A stretch of 64,000 nucleotides of DNA from Actinoallomurus soli (GTDB lineage Bacteria > Actinomycetota > Actinomycetes > Streptosporangiales > Streptosporangiaceae): the NCBI RefSeq assembly GCF_024055715.1, contig NZ_JAMXMV010000001.1, forward strand, positions 1,178,001-1,242,000, written 5' to 3'. This document shows, piece by piece, positions 54,096-62,543 of the stretch. Under the pieces are notes generated by a model, which saw nothing but the letters and a program-made list of their open reading frames with translations, ran no database searches and was not told the DNA's origin. The translations under genes were made by a program, and so were the position numbers. Position 1 is the stretch's first letter. Each line of letters begins with the position of its first letter.

Positions 54096-54884
54096 TCAGT
54101 CGTTCCAGCGCAGGTAGATGACCGGGGGCTCACGGCCGGGGATCTGGTGCAGGGTGGCCTGCCCCAGGTCCAGCACCTCCCGCAGCGCCGTGGTCTCTCC
54201 CGGCCATTTCGGGTGGGCCAGCTCGTCGAAGGCGACCACGGCGCCTTTGGCCAGGTACGGGGCGATGGCCTGCAGCACGTCGCGGGTCGGCTCGTACAGG
54301 TCCAGATCGAAATAGGCCATCGCGATGACGGTCTGCGGGTTGTCCTCCAGATACCGGGGAACCGTCTCCCGCACGTCGCCCTCGACGATGAAGCTGCGCT
54401 GGACGTGCCCGAGGGGTTCGCCGAGTTCGTGGGCGCGCAGCACCTGGCGCAGATGCTCCGGGAAGTCCTCCGCCGTGCCGAACCGGCCGGCGACCGCGCT
54501 CGGGCTGACCTGGTCCACCTCGTGGACGTCGGGGAACCCGGTGAAGGTGTCGAAACCGATGATCCGGCGCAGGGAGTTCTGCGGCTCGTAGAACCCGCGC
54601 AGCGCCGTGAGCGCCGTCAGGTGGCGGCCGTGCAGCACCCCGAACTCCATGATCACCCCGGGCACCTGGAGCGCCTGCCGGTACAACGCGTCCATGCTCA
54701 GCAGGTCGCTCACCTGACACCGGCGCAGGTACACGGCCAAGTGGTCGATCAGGTACTCCACCGGGATCGGGGTCTTGGCCAACAACTCCGTCAGCCGCTC
54801 ACGCGATTCACGCTCGGTCGCCGACTCATGCGGCACGATCCGCGGATCGGTGTACCGGGAATCGGTGTACCGGGAACTCGTCAT
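54096..54884 (-). CDS. TylF/MycF-type sugar O-methyltransferase
   Basis: 262 residues. SAM-binding class I fold of the Mg-dependent macrocin O-methyltransferase family: GVIMEFGVLHGRHLTALTALRGF (SAM loop), IIGFDTFTGFPD, FIVEGDVRETVPRYLEDNP, and AYFDLDLYEPTRDVLQAIAPYLAKGAVVAFDEL in pieces (metal Asp). It methylates a hydroxyl of a glycosylated product or sugar. The N-terminus has a duplicated SRYTD unit. It follows the first glycosyltransferase gene of the operon by 61 bases. Confidence 0.92.
   Translation of the reverse strand: MTSSRYTDSRYTDPRIVPHESATERESRERLTELLAKTPIPVEYLIDHLAVYLRRCQVSDLLSMDALYRQALQVPGVIMEFGVLHGRHLTALTALRGFYEPQNSLRRIIGFDTFTGFPDVHEVDQVSPSAVAGRFGTAEDFPEHLRQVLRAHELGEPLGHVQRSFIVEGDVRETVPRYLEDNPQTVIAMAYFDLDLYEPTRDVLQAIAPYLAKGAVVAFDELAHPKWPGETTALREVLDLGQATLHQIPGREPPVIYLRWND
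54846..54875 (-). repeat. 15-base tandem duplication at the methyltransferase N-terminus
   Basis: ATCGGTGTACCGGGA occurs twice in tandem (54846-54860 and 54861-54875), encoding SRYTD twice near residue 5. It is in frame and probably neutral. Confidence 0.85.
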
Positions 54885-54945
54885 TGAACTTCGCTCCAGC
54901 TTCCATGAGGTCGTCGTGGATCCCCGCGGCCGGACAGGCCTCCGG

Positions 54946-56166
54946 CTACCGGGAGATCAGCGCTTCCAGCATCGGGACGACCTCGGCCGGCGTCGGCTGG
55001 GCCGCGATCTCCTTGGCGAGGAGGTGCGCCCGTTCGGTGTAACCGGGCTCCGCGAGCATGTCCCGGCAGGCCGCGGCGATCACCTCACCCGGTTCCCGGC
55101 CGGCCGCCTCCCCCTCCGCCTGCGGCCACAGCGACCTGCCCGCGCCGAAGTCGCTGAGGGACTGCGCGACGGCGTCCCGGTGATAGTCCGGCTTGCCCTC
55201 GGGGATGATCAGCTGGGGTACGCCGCCGGCCAGCAGCGTCAGAACGGTGGTCGCGCCGCCGTGATTGACGGCCAGGTCGCAGGTGGGGGCGACCGCGTCC
55301 ATCGGGATCCAGCCGACGCGGACGTCGCCCATGTCCTGGCCGAAACGTTCGGCGACGGAGATGCGGTCCGGGATCTGGTGCGCGGTCAGCTCCCGGTTCC
55401 CCGGAGAGGCGGCGATCAGCACGTCGACCCCCATCCCGGTCAGCTCACCCACCAGCTGCCGCATGCCCCATCCCTGGTCATGGAACATGAGGCTGCGGCT
55501 ACCCGAGGTGATCAGAACGCGGCGGCGTCCCTCGGGGCGGTTGTACACCCATCGTTCGAGACGGCGCTGCGGGTTGCTCGGGATCCAGCGCAGTGGCTGC
55601 GCGGGACCGGGGGCGTCCGAGGGCCGGAGCGACGGCGGCGTGGCGTCGAGGATCAGATCGGGCTGCGGCAGTCCGTCCAGCCCGAGACGCTCCAGGTCGG
55701 CCCGGAGCTCCTCGGCGGCTCCCACGTCGGTGCGGGCCACCGGGATCTGGTTCTCGATGTGGCGCACGTACGGGAGCTTGAGGCGGGCGGTGAGCAGCAT
55801 CGCCCCGAAGCACAACGCACTGCCGACGACCACGTCCGGAGCCCAGTCCCCGGCCAGCTCCAGGAGCGGTTCCAGCCCGGCCCGGCCCATCCGGGCGAAT
55901 CCCCGGCCCTGACCGAGCATCTGCTCGTCCGGCGGCGTCGGGGGAAGCCGCAGGGCGTCATCGCGGGTGTCGGGCAATCCCATGAACTTCCGGATCGGCT
56001 CGGTGGCGTAACAGAAGGTGGGCAGGCCGATGGACTCCGCGGTCTTCACCCACGGCTCGTGGGCGGCCAGCATGACCTGATGCCCCGCGTTCCGTGCGGC
56101 CGTCGCCAGCGGGGCGACTGAGAAATAGGTCGGTTGGGATCCCGTGACGACGAACAAAATCCTCAT
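54946..56166 (-). CDS. Glycosyltransferase, EryCIII/DesVII-like GT1 family (operon head)
   Basis: 406 residues from ATG 56166, the normal length for antibiotic-type GT1 enzymes. It opens MRILFVVTGSQPTYFSVAPLATAARNAGHQV. The C-lobe has VGWIPMDAVAPTCDLAVNHGGATT and GGVPQLIIPEGKPDYHRDAVAQ. It is clearly related to the shorter enzyme at 51675 (same motifs and order), so the two arose by duplication and may add two sugars in turn. Transcription starts in the 409-base gap shared with the sugar epimerase gene. Confidence 0.92.
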   Translation of the reverse strand: MRILFVVTGSQPTYFSVAPLATAARNAGHQVMLAAHEPWVKTAESIGLPTFCYATEPIRKFMGLPDTRDDALRLPPTPPDEQMLGQGRGFARMGRAGLEPLLELAGDWAPDVVVGSALCFGAMLLTARLKLPYVRHIENQIPVARTDVGAAEELRADLERLGLDGLPQPDLILDATPPSLRPSDAPGPAQPLRWIPSNPQRRLERWVYNRPEGRRRVLITSGSRSLMFHDQGWGMRQLVGELTGMGVDVLIAASPGNRELTAHQIPDRISVAERFGQDMGDVRVGWIPMDAVAPTCDLAVNHGGATTVLTLLAGGVPQLIIPEGKPDYHRDAVAQSLSDFGAGRSLWPQAEGEAAGREPGEVIAAACRDMLAEPGYTERAHLLAKEIAAQPTPAEVVPMLEALISR

Positions 56167-56575
56167 GGCACACCGGACGCCTTCCAGGGGGCGGGCAGGC
56201 ACGTGGAACGAAAAATCGTCTCTCAAGCGCGGTGAAGACCGCTGCCGGCAGGCTTCCGGAGATTTCTACCCCGCACCCGACCGAGGCCGCGAGCGTTCAA
56301 CCCGGATCGGTCGCGATGACGCGGTATCGATGGCGGCGTTCAACTGCGTCCTGTGCACAGTCGGACGAACACGGCGAAGACGCGGGCTGCCGAGCCACGG
56401 GACGGAACTCGACCGGCGGTTCCCCGGCCGTTCGACCTTTACTCGACCATCGCGCGATTTCCGGCGCACACGATGAATGCCCGGTTCAGCGTCGGAGTCG
56501 GATCGAGTCCTGCATGCGTTCTCAGATCGAAGAGATGACCGTACCCGGTCCTCCGTCGTCGGCGAGTCGGCGGAC
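56167..56575. other. Divergent promoter region of the deoxysugar cluster
   Basis: 409 bases, lower in G+C than the flanking genes and without a convincing coding frame. A direct repeat CGTTCAAC appears near 56295 and 56338. No clear palindromic operator or known regulator site was seen. It must drive both the leftward glycosyltransferase operon and the rightward epimerase-dehydratase genes. Confidence 0.5.
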
Positions 56576-57421
56576 ATGCGGGTCCTGCTGACCGGCGGCA
56601 CCGGCCGGGTCGGCAGCCGGGTGGTGCCCCTGCTGCTGAACCGCGGTGACCGGGTGCGCGCCCTCGTACGCGACGAGGCACGAGGCGGTCCGCTCGCGGC
56701 CCGTGGCGCCGAGGTGATGAGCGGTGACCTGCGCGATCCCGCCGCGCTGCGCGGAGCGGTCGACGGCATGGACGCCGTGGTGCATCTCGCCGCGGCGACC
56801 GGGCGCGACGCCGGACCGGAGCAGATGACCTCGGTGAACCGGGACGCCGCCGTGGCGCTCGCCCGTGCCGCGCTGCGCGCGGGAGCGGCTCGTTACGTCT
56901 TCGCCAGCACGTACTTCGTCTACGGTCCGGGCCGCGGGCGTCCCGCGGCCGAGGACGACGACCTGAAACCGCAGGGGGACTACCCGAACAGCAAGGCGGC
57001 GGCCGAGGACGCGCTGCGCGAGCTGTATCGGCGAGACGGACTCGAACTGCGGATCATGCGGTTCGCTCTCGTGTACGGCTACGGGGACCCGCACCTGACG
57101 ACCTCCATGGCGCGGATCCGGACGTGGCCGGCGCACCGGCGCCTGCACCTGGTGCACCACGCCGACGCGGGGCAGGCCGTGCTCAGGGCTCTGCACACGG
57201 AGGGCGTGGACGGCCGCGCGTTCAACGTCGCCGACGACGCGCCGATCACGGCCGCCGAACTGCACCGGCTGCACGGGCGGCCTCTCGACACGGAGGCGGC
57301 GGACCGGCCGCTGGACGACCCGTGGGCGGGCATCGTCGACACCACTCGAATACGCGCGGAACTCGGCTTCCGGCCGGTGTTCCCCACCATCTACACCGCC
57401 TGGGACGCAGGTGCGTGGTGA
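56576..57421 (+). CDS. NAD(P)-dependent sugar epimerase/4-ketoreductase (extended SDR)
   Basis: 281 residues from ATG 56576; the frame is open further up but without ribosome sites. Motifs: MRVLLTGGTGRVGSRVVPLLLNRG (cofactor), DAVVHLAAATG, FASTYFVYGPG, YPNSKAAAEDAL (Tyr/Lys pair), LRIMRFALVYG. In deoxysugar clusters such enzymes reduce the C4 ketone of the TDP-sugar as the last step. A gap of 113 bases separates it from the 3-dehydratase gene. Confidence 0.87.
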   Translation: MRVLLTGGTGRVGSRVVPLLLNRGDRVRALVRDEARGGPLAARGAEVMSGDLRDPAALRGAVDGMDAVVHLAAATGRDAGPEQMTSVNRDAAVALARAALRAGAARYVFASTYFVYGPGRGRPAAEDDDLKPQGDYPNSKAAAEDALRELYRRDGLELRIMRFALVYGYGDPHLTTSMARIRTWPAHRRLHLVHHADAGQAVLRALHTEGVDGRAFNVADDAPITAAELHRLHGRPLDTEAADRPLDDPWAGIVDTTRIRAELGFRPVFPTIYTAWDAGAW

Positions 57422-57534
57422 CCGGCACGGAAATGGCTCGATCATCGCGAAATCTCGCATTTTCGAGGGAGGCTCGATGGCGCCTGGAGAGTGCCCTGTG
57501 AAACTCCCGAGGTGAGCGCTCATGGAGGCATGCG

Positions 57535-58878
57535 GTGACCGAGGCTAAGTCGATGTTGTTGGACCAGGTCCGTGCTTATCACGCCGATGCGTCGACGGCG
57601 GCGGAATTCATTCCCGGGGTGACACGACTGCCTCCCGCCGGAGCGGTACTGGACGAGGACGACCGTGTCGCGCTCGTCGAGGCGGCGCTGGATCTGCGCA
57701 TCGCCGCGGGCGCCCGGGCACTGAAATTCGAGCGGGAGTTCGCGCGCACGCTCGGACGGCGCAAGGCCCACCTGGCGAATTCGGGGTCATCGGCCAACCT
57801 CCTCGCCGTCTCGGCGCTGACCTCACCCGTACTCGGAGATCGCAGGCTGCGGCCGGGCGACGAAGTGATCACGGCCGCCGCGGGCTTCCCGACGACCGTC
57901 AACCCGATCGTCCAGAACGGGCTGATCCCGGTCTTCGTGGACGTGGACCTGCGCACGTACAACACGACGCCCGACCGGGTCGAGGCGGCGATCGGCCCTC
58001 GTACGCGGGCGATCGCGATCGCCCATTCCCTCGGCAACCCGTTCGCGGTCGACGAGATCGCCGAGCTGGCCGCCGCGCACGGGCTGTTCCTGATCGAGGA
58101 CAACTGCGACGCCGTCGGTTCGCGCTACAACGGGCGGCTCACCGGCACCCGCGGCGACCTCGCGACCGTCAGTTTCTATCCGGCGCACCACATCACCATG
58201 GGGGAGGGCGGCTGCGTCCTCACCGACGACCTCACGCTGGCGCGGATCGTCGAGTCGCTGCGCGACTGGGGGCGTGACTGCTGGTGCGAGCCGGGCGAGG
58301 ACGACCGGTGCCACAAGCGGTTCGGCTACCAGCTCGCCGACCTCCCGTACGGGTACGACCACAAGTACTCGTTCTCGCACGTCGGCTACAACCTGAAGGC
58401 GACGGACCTGCAGGCGGGGCTCGGCATCAGCCAGCTGCGGAAGCTGCCCGCCTTCGGGGAGGCGCGGCGGCGCAACTGGCGGCGGCTGCGCGACGGCCTG
58501 GACGGCGTGCCCGGCCTGCTGCTGCCGCGGGCGACGCCGGGCGGCGATCCGAGCTGGTTCGGTTTCGCGATCACCGTCGCGGCGTACGCGGCGTTCGGGC
58601 GTCGTGAGCTGGTCGAGTTCCTGGAGTCGCGCAGGATCGGGACACGCCTGCTCTTCGCCGGGAACCTGACCCGCCACCCCGCCTACCAGGGACGCGACTA
58701 CCGGGTCGTCGGAGAGCTCACCAACAGCGACATCATCACCGAACGCACGTTCTGGATCGGCGTCCATCCCGGGCTGTCCGACGAAATGATCGACTTCATG
58801 GCCGCCTCGATACGGGAGTTCACGGGCCGGTGGGGTGATCTCCCGGCCCGCTCCGCGCCGCAGACCGTCCCGCGGTGA
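57535..58878 (+). CDS. NDP-4-keto-hexose 3-dehydratase (PLP/[2Fe-2S], RfbH/SpnQ/E1 type)
   Basis: 447 residues, GTG start with GGAGG 6 bases ahead. Aspartate-aminotransferase fold of the DegT/StrS family, but the PLP lysine is replaced by His in [13 protein letters not shown], the hallmark of 3-deoxygenases. The iron-sulfur cysteines are in [21 protein letters not shown] as C-x-C-x7-C. It removes the C3 hydroxyl using electrons from a partner reductase, which is not encoded here. In the absence of a 2,3-dehydratase gene nearby, a 3,6-dideoxyhexose (RfbH reaction) is as likely as a 2,3,6-trideoxy sugar (SpnQ reaction). Confidence 0.93.
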   Translation: MTEAKSMLLDQVRAYHADASTAAEFIPGVTRLPPAGAVLDEDDRVALVEAALDLRIAAGARALKFEREFARTLGRRKAHLANSGSSANLLAVSALTSPVLGDRRLRPGDEVITAAAGFPTTVNPIVQNGLIPVFVDVDLRTYNTTPDRVEAAIGPRTRAIAIAHSLGNPFAVDEIAELAAAHGLFLIEDNCDAVGSRYNGRLTGTRGDLATVSFYPAHHITMGEGGCVLTDDLTLARIVESLRDWGRDCWCEPGEDDRCHKRFGYQLADLPYGYDHKYSFSHVGYNLKATDLQAGLGISQLRKLPAFGEARRRNWRRLRDGLDGVPGLLLPRATPGGDPSWFGFAITVAAYAAFGRRELVEFLESRRIGTRLLFAGNLTRHPAYQGRDYRVVGELTNSDIITERTFWIGVHPGLSDEMIDFMAASIREFTGRWGDLPARSAPQTVPR

Positions 58879-58895
58879 GCCTCCGGCGCTCTTCC

Positions 58896-60296
58896 TCACC
58901 GTGCGCGGGGGAGGGCCTGGACCAGGGCCACGACCAGCGCGTCCAGAACGATCAGCAGGACCAGCCCGGCGGCGAAGGCGTGCGGGAAAGTGCCGAGCGC
59001 GCCGTAGAAGACGACCCCGATGAGGGCCACGCCGACCGCGCCGCCGGCCTGCTGGGCGGTGCTGAGCACGCCGGAGGCGGCGGCCGCGTGCCCGGGCTCG
59101 ACTCCGTTCAGCACCAGCGCGGGCAGTGGCGCCATGACCAGGCCCATCCCGGCGCCCGCGACCACCAGGCCGGGGACGATCCAGCCGACGGCGCCGTGCG
59201 CGCCGAGTTCGGAGGCGGTCAGCGCGAGCACGGTGTACCCGAGCGCCATGCCCAGCGCGCCGACCGCGACGACCTGACGTCCGAGCCTCGCGGCGACCGC
59301 GGTGGCGCGTGCGGAGGACAGGAAGTAGCCGAGCCCCAGCGGGAGGAAGATCAGCCCGGACTGCAGCGCGGACAGCCCGCGACCCTGCTGCAGGTAGAGG
59401 GCCAGGACCAGGAAGAACGAGCCCATCGTCATCGAGTGCAGCAGGCTCACCGCCGCGCCCGCGGTGAACGAGCGGTGCCGGAACAGCGCCGGGGCCACGA
59501 GGGGCGCGACGGCCCGCCGCTGGTACAGCGCGAACGCCGTCAACAGGAGGGCTGCGGCTCCCAGGCAGGCCCACGTCCACGCCGGCCAGCCCTGCTCGCG
59601 GCCCTGCACGAGGGGGAAGACGATCGCGACCAGGCCGAGGGAGACCAGGACCGTGCCGACCGGGTCCAGTCGCGCGCCGGCCGCGGCGCGGGACTCGGGC
59701 ACCAGCCGCGGGACCAGCGCGAGCGCGACCGCGCCCACCGGCACGTTGATCAGGAAGATGGTGCGCCAGCCGAGCCCGGCGATGTCCGCCCTGATCAGGA
59801 CGCCGCCGACGAGCTGCCCGAACACGCCGCCGAAGCCCATCGCGACGCCGTAGGCGTTGAACGCCTTGGCCCGATGCTCGCCGGTGTAGACGGTGTTGAT
59901 GATCGCCAGGACCTGGGGCATCAGCAGGGCCGCGCCGAGACCCTGGGCGACCCGCGCGCCGACGAGGAACCCGGCGGTCGGAGCCTGTCCGCAGGCGGCC
60001 GAGGCCAGCGTGAACACGGTCAGTCCGATGGCGAACATCCGCCGCCGGCCGTACAGGTCGCCGAGCCGGCCCGCGGTGATCAGCCCGGCCGCCAGCGCGA
60101 CGCCGAAGCCCGCGACGAGGAACTGGACCTGCGACGGGGTGGCGTTCAGGTCCTGCTGAGTGGCGGGGATCGCCACGTTGACGATGAAGAAGTCGAGGGT
60201 GGTGATGAAGATCCCGGTGAGGAGGACCAGCAGAGTCCCCCAGCCGGGGGCGGCCACCCGTACGGGGGCGGCCGCGGGCGCCTTGATGGCGGTCAT
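58896..60296 (-). CDS. MFS drug/metabolite exporter (DHA2, 14-helix type)
   Basis: 466 residues, about 14 membrane helices. Motif A GRLGDLYGRRRMFAIGL lies between helices 2 and 3. Near the start is TGIFITTLDFFIVNVAIPATQQDL, the DHA2 motif D1 region. A proton-driven exporter, it may export the glycosylated product of the neighbouring cluster or give resistance. It is convergent with the 3-dehydratase gene (17 bases apart), so cluster membership is not certain. Confidence 0.9.
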   Translation of the reverse strand: MTAIKAPAAAPVRVAAPGWGTLLVLLTGIFITTLDFFIVNVAIPATQQDLNATPSQVQFLVAGFGVALAAGLITAGRLGDLYGRRRMFAIGLTVFTLASAACGQAPTAGFLVGARVAQGLGAALLMPQVLAIINTVYTGEHRAKAFNAYGVAMGFGGVFGQLVGGVLIRADIAGLGWRTIFLINVPVGAVALALVPRLVPESRAAAGARLDPVGTVLVSLGLVAIVFPLVQGREQGWPAWTWACLGAAALLLTAFALYQRRAVAPLVAPALFRHRSFTAGAAVSLLHSMTMGSFFLVLALYLQQGRGLSALQSGLIFLPLGLGYFLSSARATAVAARLGRQVVAVGALGMALGYTVLALTASELGAHGAVGWIVPGLVVAGAGMGLVMAPLPALVLNGVEPGHAAAASGVLSTAQQAGGAVGVALIGVVFYGALGTFPHAFAAGLVLLIVLDALVVALVQALPRAR

Positions 60297-60702
60297 TCGT
60301 GATCTCCTGCTCTGTCGGCGGCTACGAGGGCGAGACTGCCGCCGATGCCCGCATCGTGGCGATTACGTGAGAGGTCATGGAACGACCGCGCGGCCGCGGC
60401 GTGAAACTTTCACGGAGCCGTACGCCCCGTCGCCGGCGTTCTGAGGCACGCGGACACCGCCGATCAGCGGCCGTCCCGACGATCGGATCAACCCGGTCCG
60501 GTGTGGGCGTTCCCGGCGTTGACCCTCCCTCACCTCGGTCCTACCATCCCAGCGAATCGATTCGACACCCTCGACGGCGCCGGTTCTGCTGTCGTCGCGC
60601 GCTGTCCGCCACTGCCGCTCGTCGACCGCACCGTACGAGAAGGGCGGCCGCCATCCCCCCGATCAGGCCAGATCCGGGTCGCCCCAGACCGGAGGAAGTC
60701 AG
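60297..60702. other. Divergent gap between MFS exporter and glycoside hydrolase genes
   Basis: 406 bases without a supportable gene; Arg/Pro-rich frames here look like GC shadows. The one notable site is the palindrome CGAATCGATTCG at 60553-60564. No TetR gene accompanies the exporter. Confidence 0.5.
60553..60564. promoter_or_regulatory. Palindrome CGAATCGATTCG, possible LacI-type operator
   Basis: A perfect 12-base palindrome with a central CG step, as in many LacI-family sites for sugar genes, lies 139 bases upstream of the first glycoside hydrolase start. It is short, so chance is possible. Confidence 0.3.
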
Positions 60703-62529
60703 ATGAGTACGAAAGCGAGATTCGGCCGCCTGGTCACGGCGGCCGCCGGTGCGGTGCTGGCGCTGGCGACGGTTCTGTCGCCGCCCGCGCGGGCCGCCAC
60801 CGAGTCGATGACCGTGAACCTGGCCGCCGCGACCGGGCCGTCGACCGGCGTCGGCCAGGGCTTCCTGTACGGCATCAACCAGGACGGCACACAGCCGCCG
60901 GACCAGTACCTGCAGCCGCTCCAACCCAACGCCTACCGTGCCGGCGGGCACGTGACGCGAGGCTGGATCGGCGACGGCTACAAGTACGGCTCGGGTACGC
61001 AGACGGACGTCAGCACGGTGATCGCGCAGGCCAAGCGCCTCGCCCCGTACAACCCGGAGTTCCAGGTACTCGTCACCGACCTGTACGGCCTCGACGGAGG
61101 GCAGCCGTCCAACACGGTCTACCCGTGCGACAACGGGGACTGCTCCAACTGGGTGAGCTTCATCGACGCCACGATCGGCGCGCTGCAGGCGTCCGGGCTG
61201 AAGTTCGCCTACGACATCGACAACGAGCCGGACATCTCCGTCTTCTGGACCCGGGGCGTGAACAGTGCCCAGTACTTCCAGATGTGGGACACCGCCTACC
61301 GGGAGATCCGGCGCATCGCCCCGGACGCGAAGATCGTGGGGCCGTCGTTCGCGTTCACCCCGCTGGCGAACCGGGGGGAGTGGCAGACGTGGCTGGCGCA
61401 TGTGAAGACCGCGGGGACGGTGCCCGACGAGATCACCAACCATGACGAGGGCGACGTCGACGACCCGGTGGCCGTGTCGCAGGCCCTGGGCAGTGCCCTG
61501 GACTCCGCCGGCATCGCACGCCGCCCGCTGTCGGCGAACGAGTATCAGCCGGCGGACCGGCAGACCGCCGGAGTGACGGCCTGGTACCTCGCCCGCTTCG
61601 CCCAGTCCGGCTACACCAACGCGATGCGGGGCAACTGGGTCTGCTGCCTGATCCCCAACCTGACCGGGATCGTCGCCGTGAACGGCAGCAGCTTCGCCGC
61701 CACCGGAAACTGGTGGACGTTCCGTACCTACGCCGACCTCACCGGCAGTCTGGTCTCCACCTCCGGGCAGGTCGGCAGCACGGCGATCTCCGCCGCCGAG
61801 GACAGCGCGCGCAAGCGGGCCGTCGCCATCCTCGGGGACTCGAACGGATACACCGGCAGCGCCTCGGTGACCTTCAACGGACTGTCATCGGTGCCCTGGC
61901 TGGCGAACAACGGCAGCGTCCACGTCACCGTGTACCGCATCCCGGACCAGTCCCCGCTGACCGCGCGGCAGGTGGTCCTCGACCAGGACCTGAGCACCGG
62001 CGGTGGCTCTGTCACGGTGCCCGTCACGTTCCAGGCCTCCCACGACGCGTTCGGCATCTACCTGACGCCGGCGTCCGGCGGCGGGAGCGGCGGGAGCCTC
62101 CCGACCGGTTATCACCAGCTCGTGGTCGGCAGCGACGGGTTGTGTCTGGACGTGTACGGCAACAGTTCCGCGTCGGGTGCGGCGATCGATCAGTGGTCCT
62201 GCAATGGGCAGGGTAATCAGCTGTTCCAGTTCGTGCCGGGGTCGAACGGTTATGGGGAGTTGCAGGCGCAGAGTTCTGGTCAGGTGGTCGGGGTTTCGGG
62301 TGGTTCGACGGCGCAGGGCAGTCCCGACATCGTGCAGCAGGCGCGGAGTGGTGCGGCGAGCACGATGTGGAAGCCGGTTGCGCAGTCCGATGGTTCGTGG
62401 TCGTTCCAGAACAGCGGCAGCGGGCTGTGCCTGGACGTCTATGGCGCCGGCAGTAATCAGGGTCAGCAGCTGGACCAGTGGCCGTGCAAGAACGCGGCCG
62501 GCTCCAACCAGGATTTCACCCCACGATGA
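60703..62529 (+). CDS. Secreted glycoside hydrolase (TIM-barrel, family uncertain) with ricin/CBM13 module
   Basis: 608 residues, with a GGAGGAAGTCAG site. A signal peptide of about 32 residues ends ARAA. The catalytic part (about 35-330) has a candidate acid/base Glu175 in DIDNEPDIS and nucleophile Glu280 in SANEYQPA, as in clan GH-A enzymes. I could not fix the family (GH39- or GH44-like were considered). A beta domain (about 335-460), a GGGSGGS linker and a ricin-type beta-trefoil (about 468-608, QxW repeats GLCLDVYGNSSASG, DQWSC and DQWPC) follow. It degrades plant polysaccharide outside the cell. Confidence 0.8.
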   Translation: MSTKARFGRLVTAAAGAVLALATVLSPPARAATESMTVNLAAATGPSTGVGQGFLYGINQDGTQPPDQYLQPLQPNAYRAGGHVTRGWIGDGYKYGSGTQTDVSTVIAQAKRLAPYNPEFQVLVTDLYGLDGGQPSNTVYPCDNGDCSNWVSFIDATIGALQASGLKFAYDIDNEPDISVFWTRGVNSAQYFQMWDTAYREIRRIAPDAKIVGPSFAFTPLANRGEWQTWLAHVKTAGTVPDEITNHDEGDVDDPVAVSQALGSALDSAGIARRPLSANEYQPADRQTAGVTAWYLARFAQSGYTNAMRGNWVCCLIPNLTGIVAVNGSSFAATGNWWTFRTYADLTGSLVSTSGQVGSTAISAAEDSARKRAVAILGDSNGYTGSASVTFNGLSSVPWLANNGSVHVTVYRIPDQSPLTARQVVLDQDLSTGGGSVTVPVTFQASHDAFGIYLTPASGGGSGGSLPTGYHQLVVGSDGLCLDVYGNSSASGAAIDQWSCNGQGNQLFQFVPGSNGYGELQAQSSGQVVGVSGGSTAQGSPDIVQQARSGAASTMWKPVAQSDGSWSFQNSGSGLCLDVYGAGSNQGQQLDQWPCKNAAGSNQDFTPR

Positions 62530-62543
62530 AAGGGAGGCCGGAT

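Noticed and set aside
56144-56591. Overlapping short frames in the deoxysugar promoter gap
   Set aside because: Each lacks a ribosome site and a conserved motif; they overlap the two divergent promoters.
60377-60706. A 109-codon Arg-rich frame in the gap before the first glycoside hydrolase
   Set aside because: No ribosome site, no family resemblance and amino-acid make-up of a GC shadow; a basic DNA-binding peptide cannot be excluded but is not supported.
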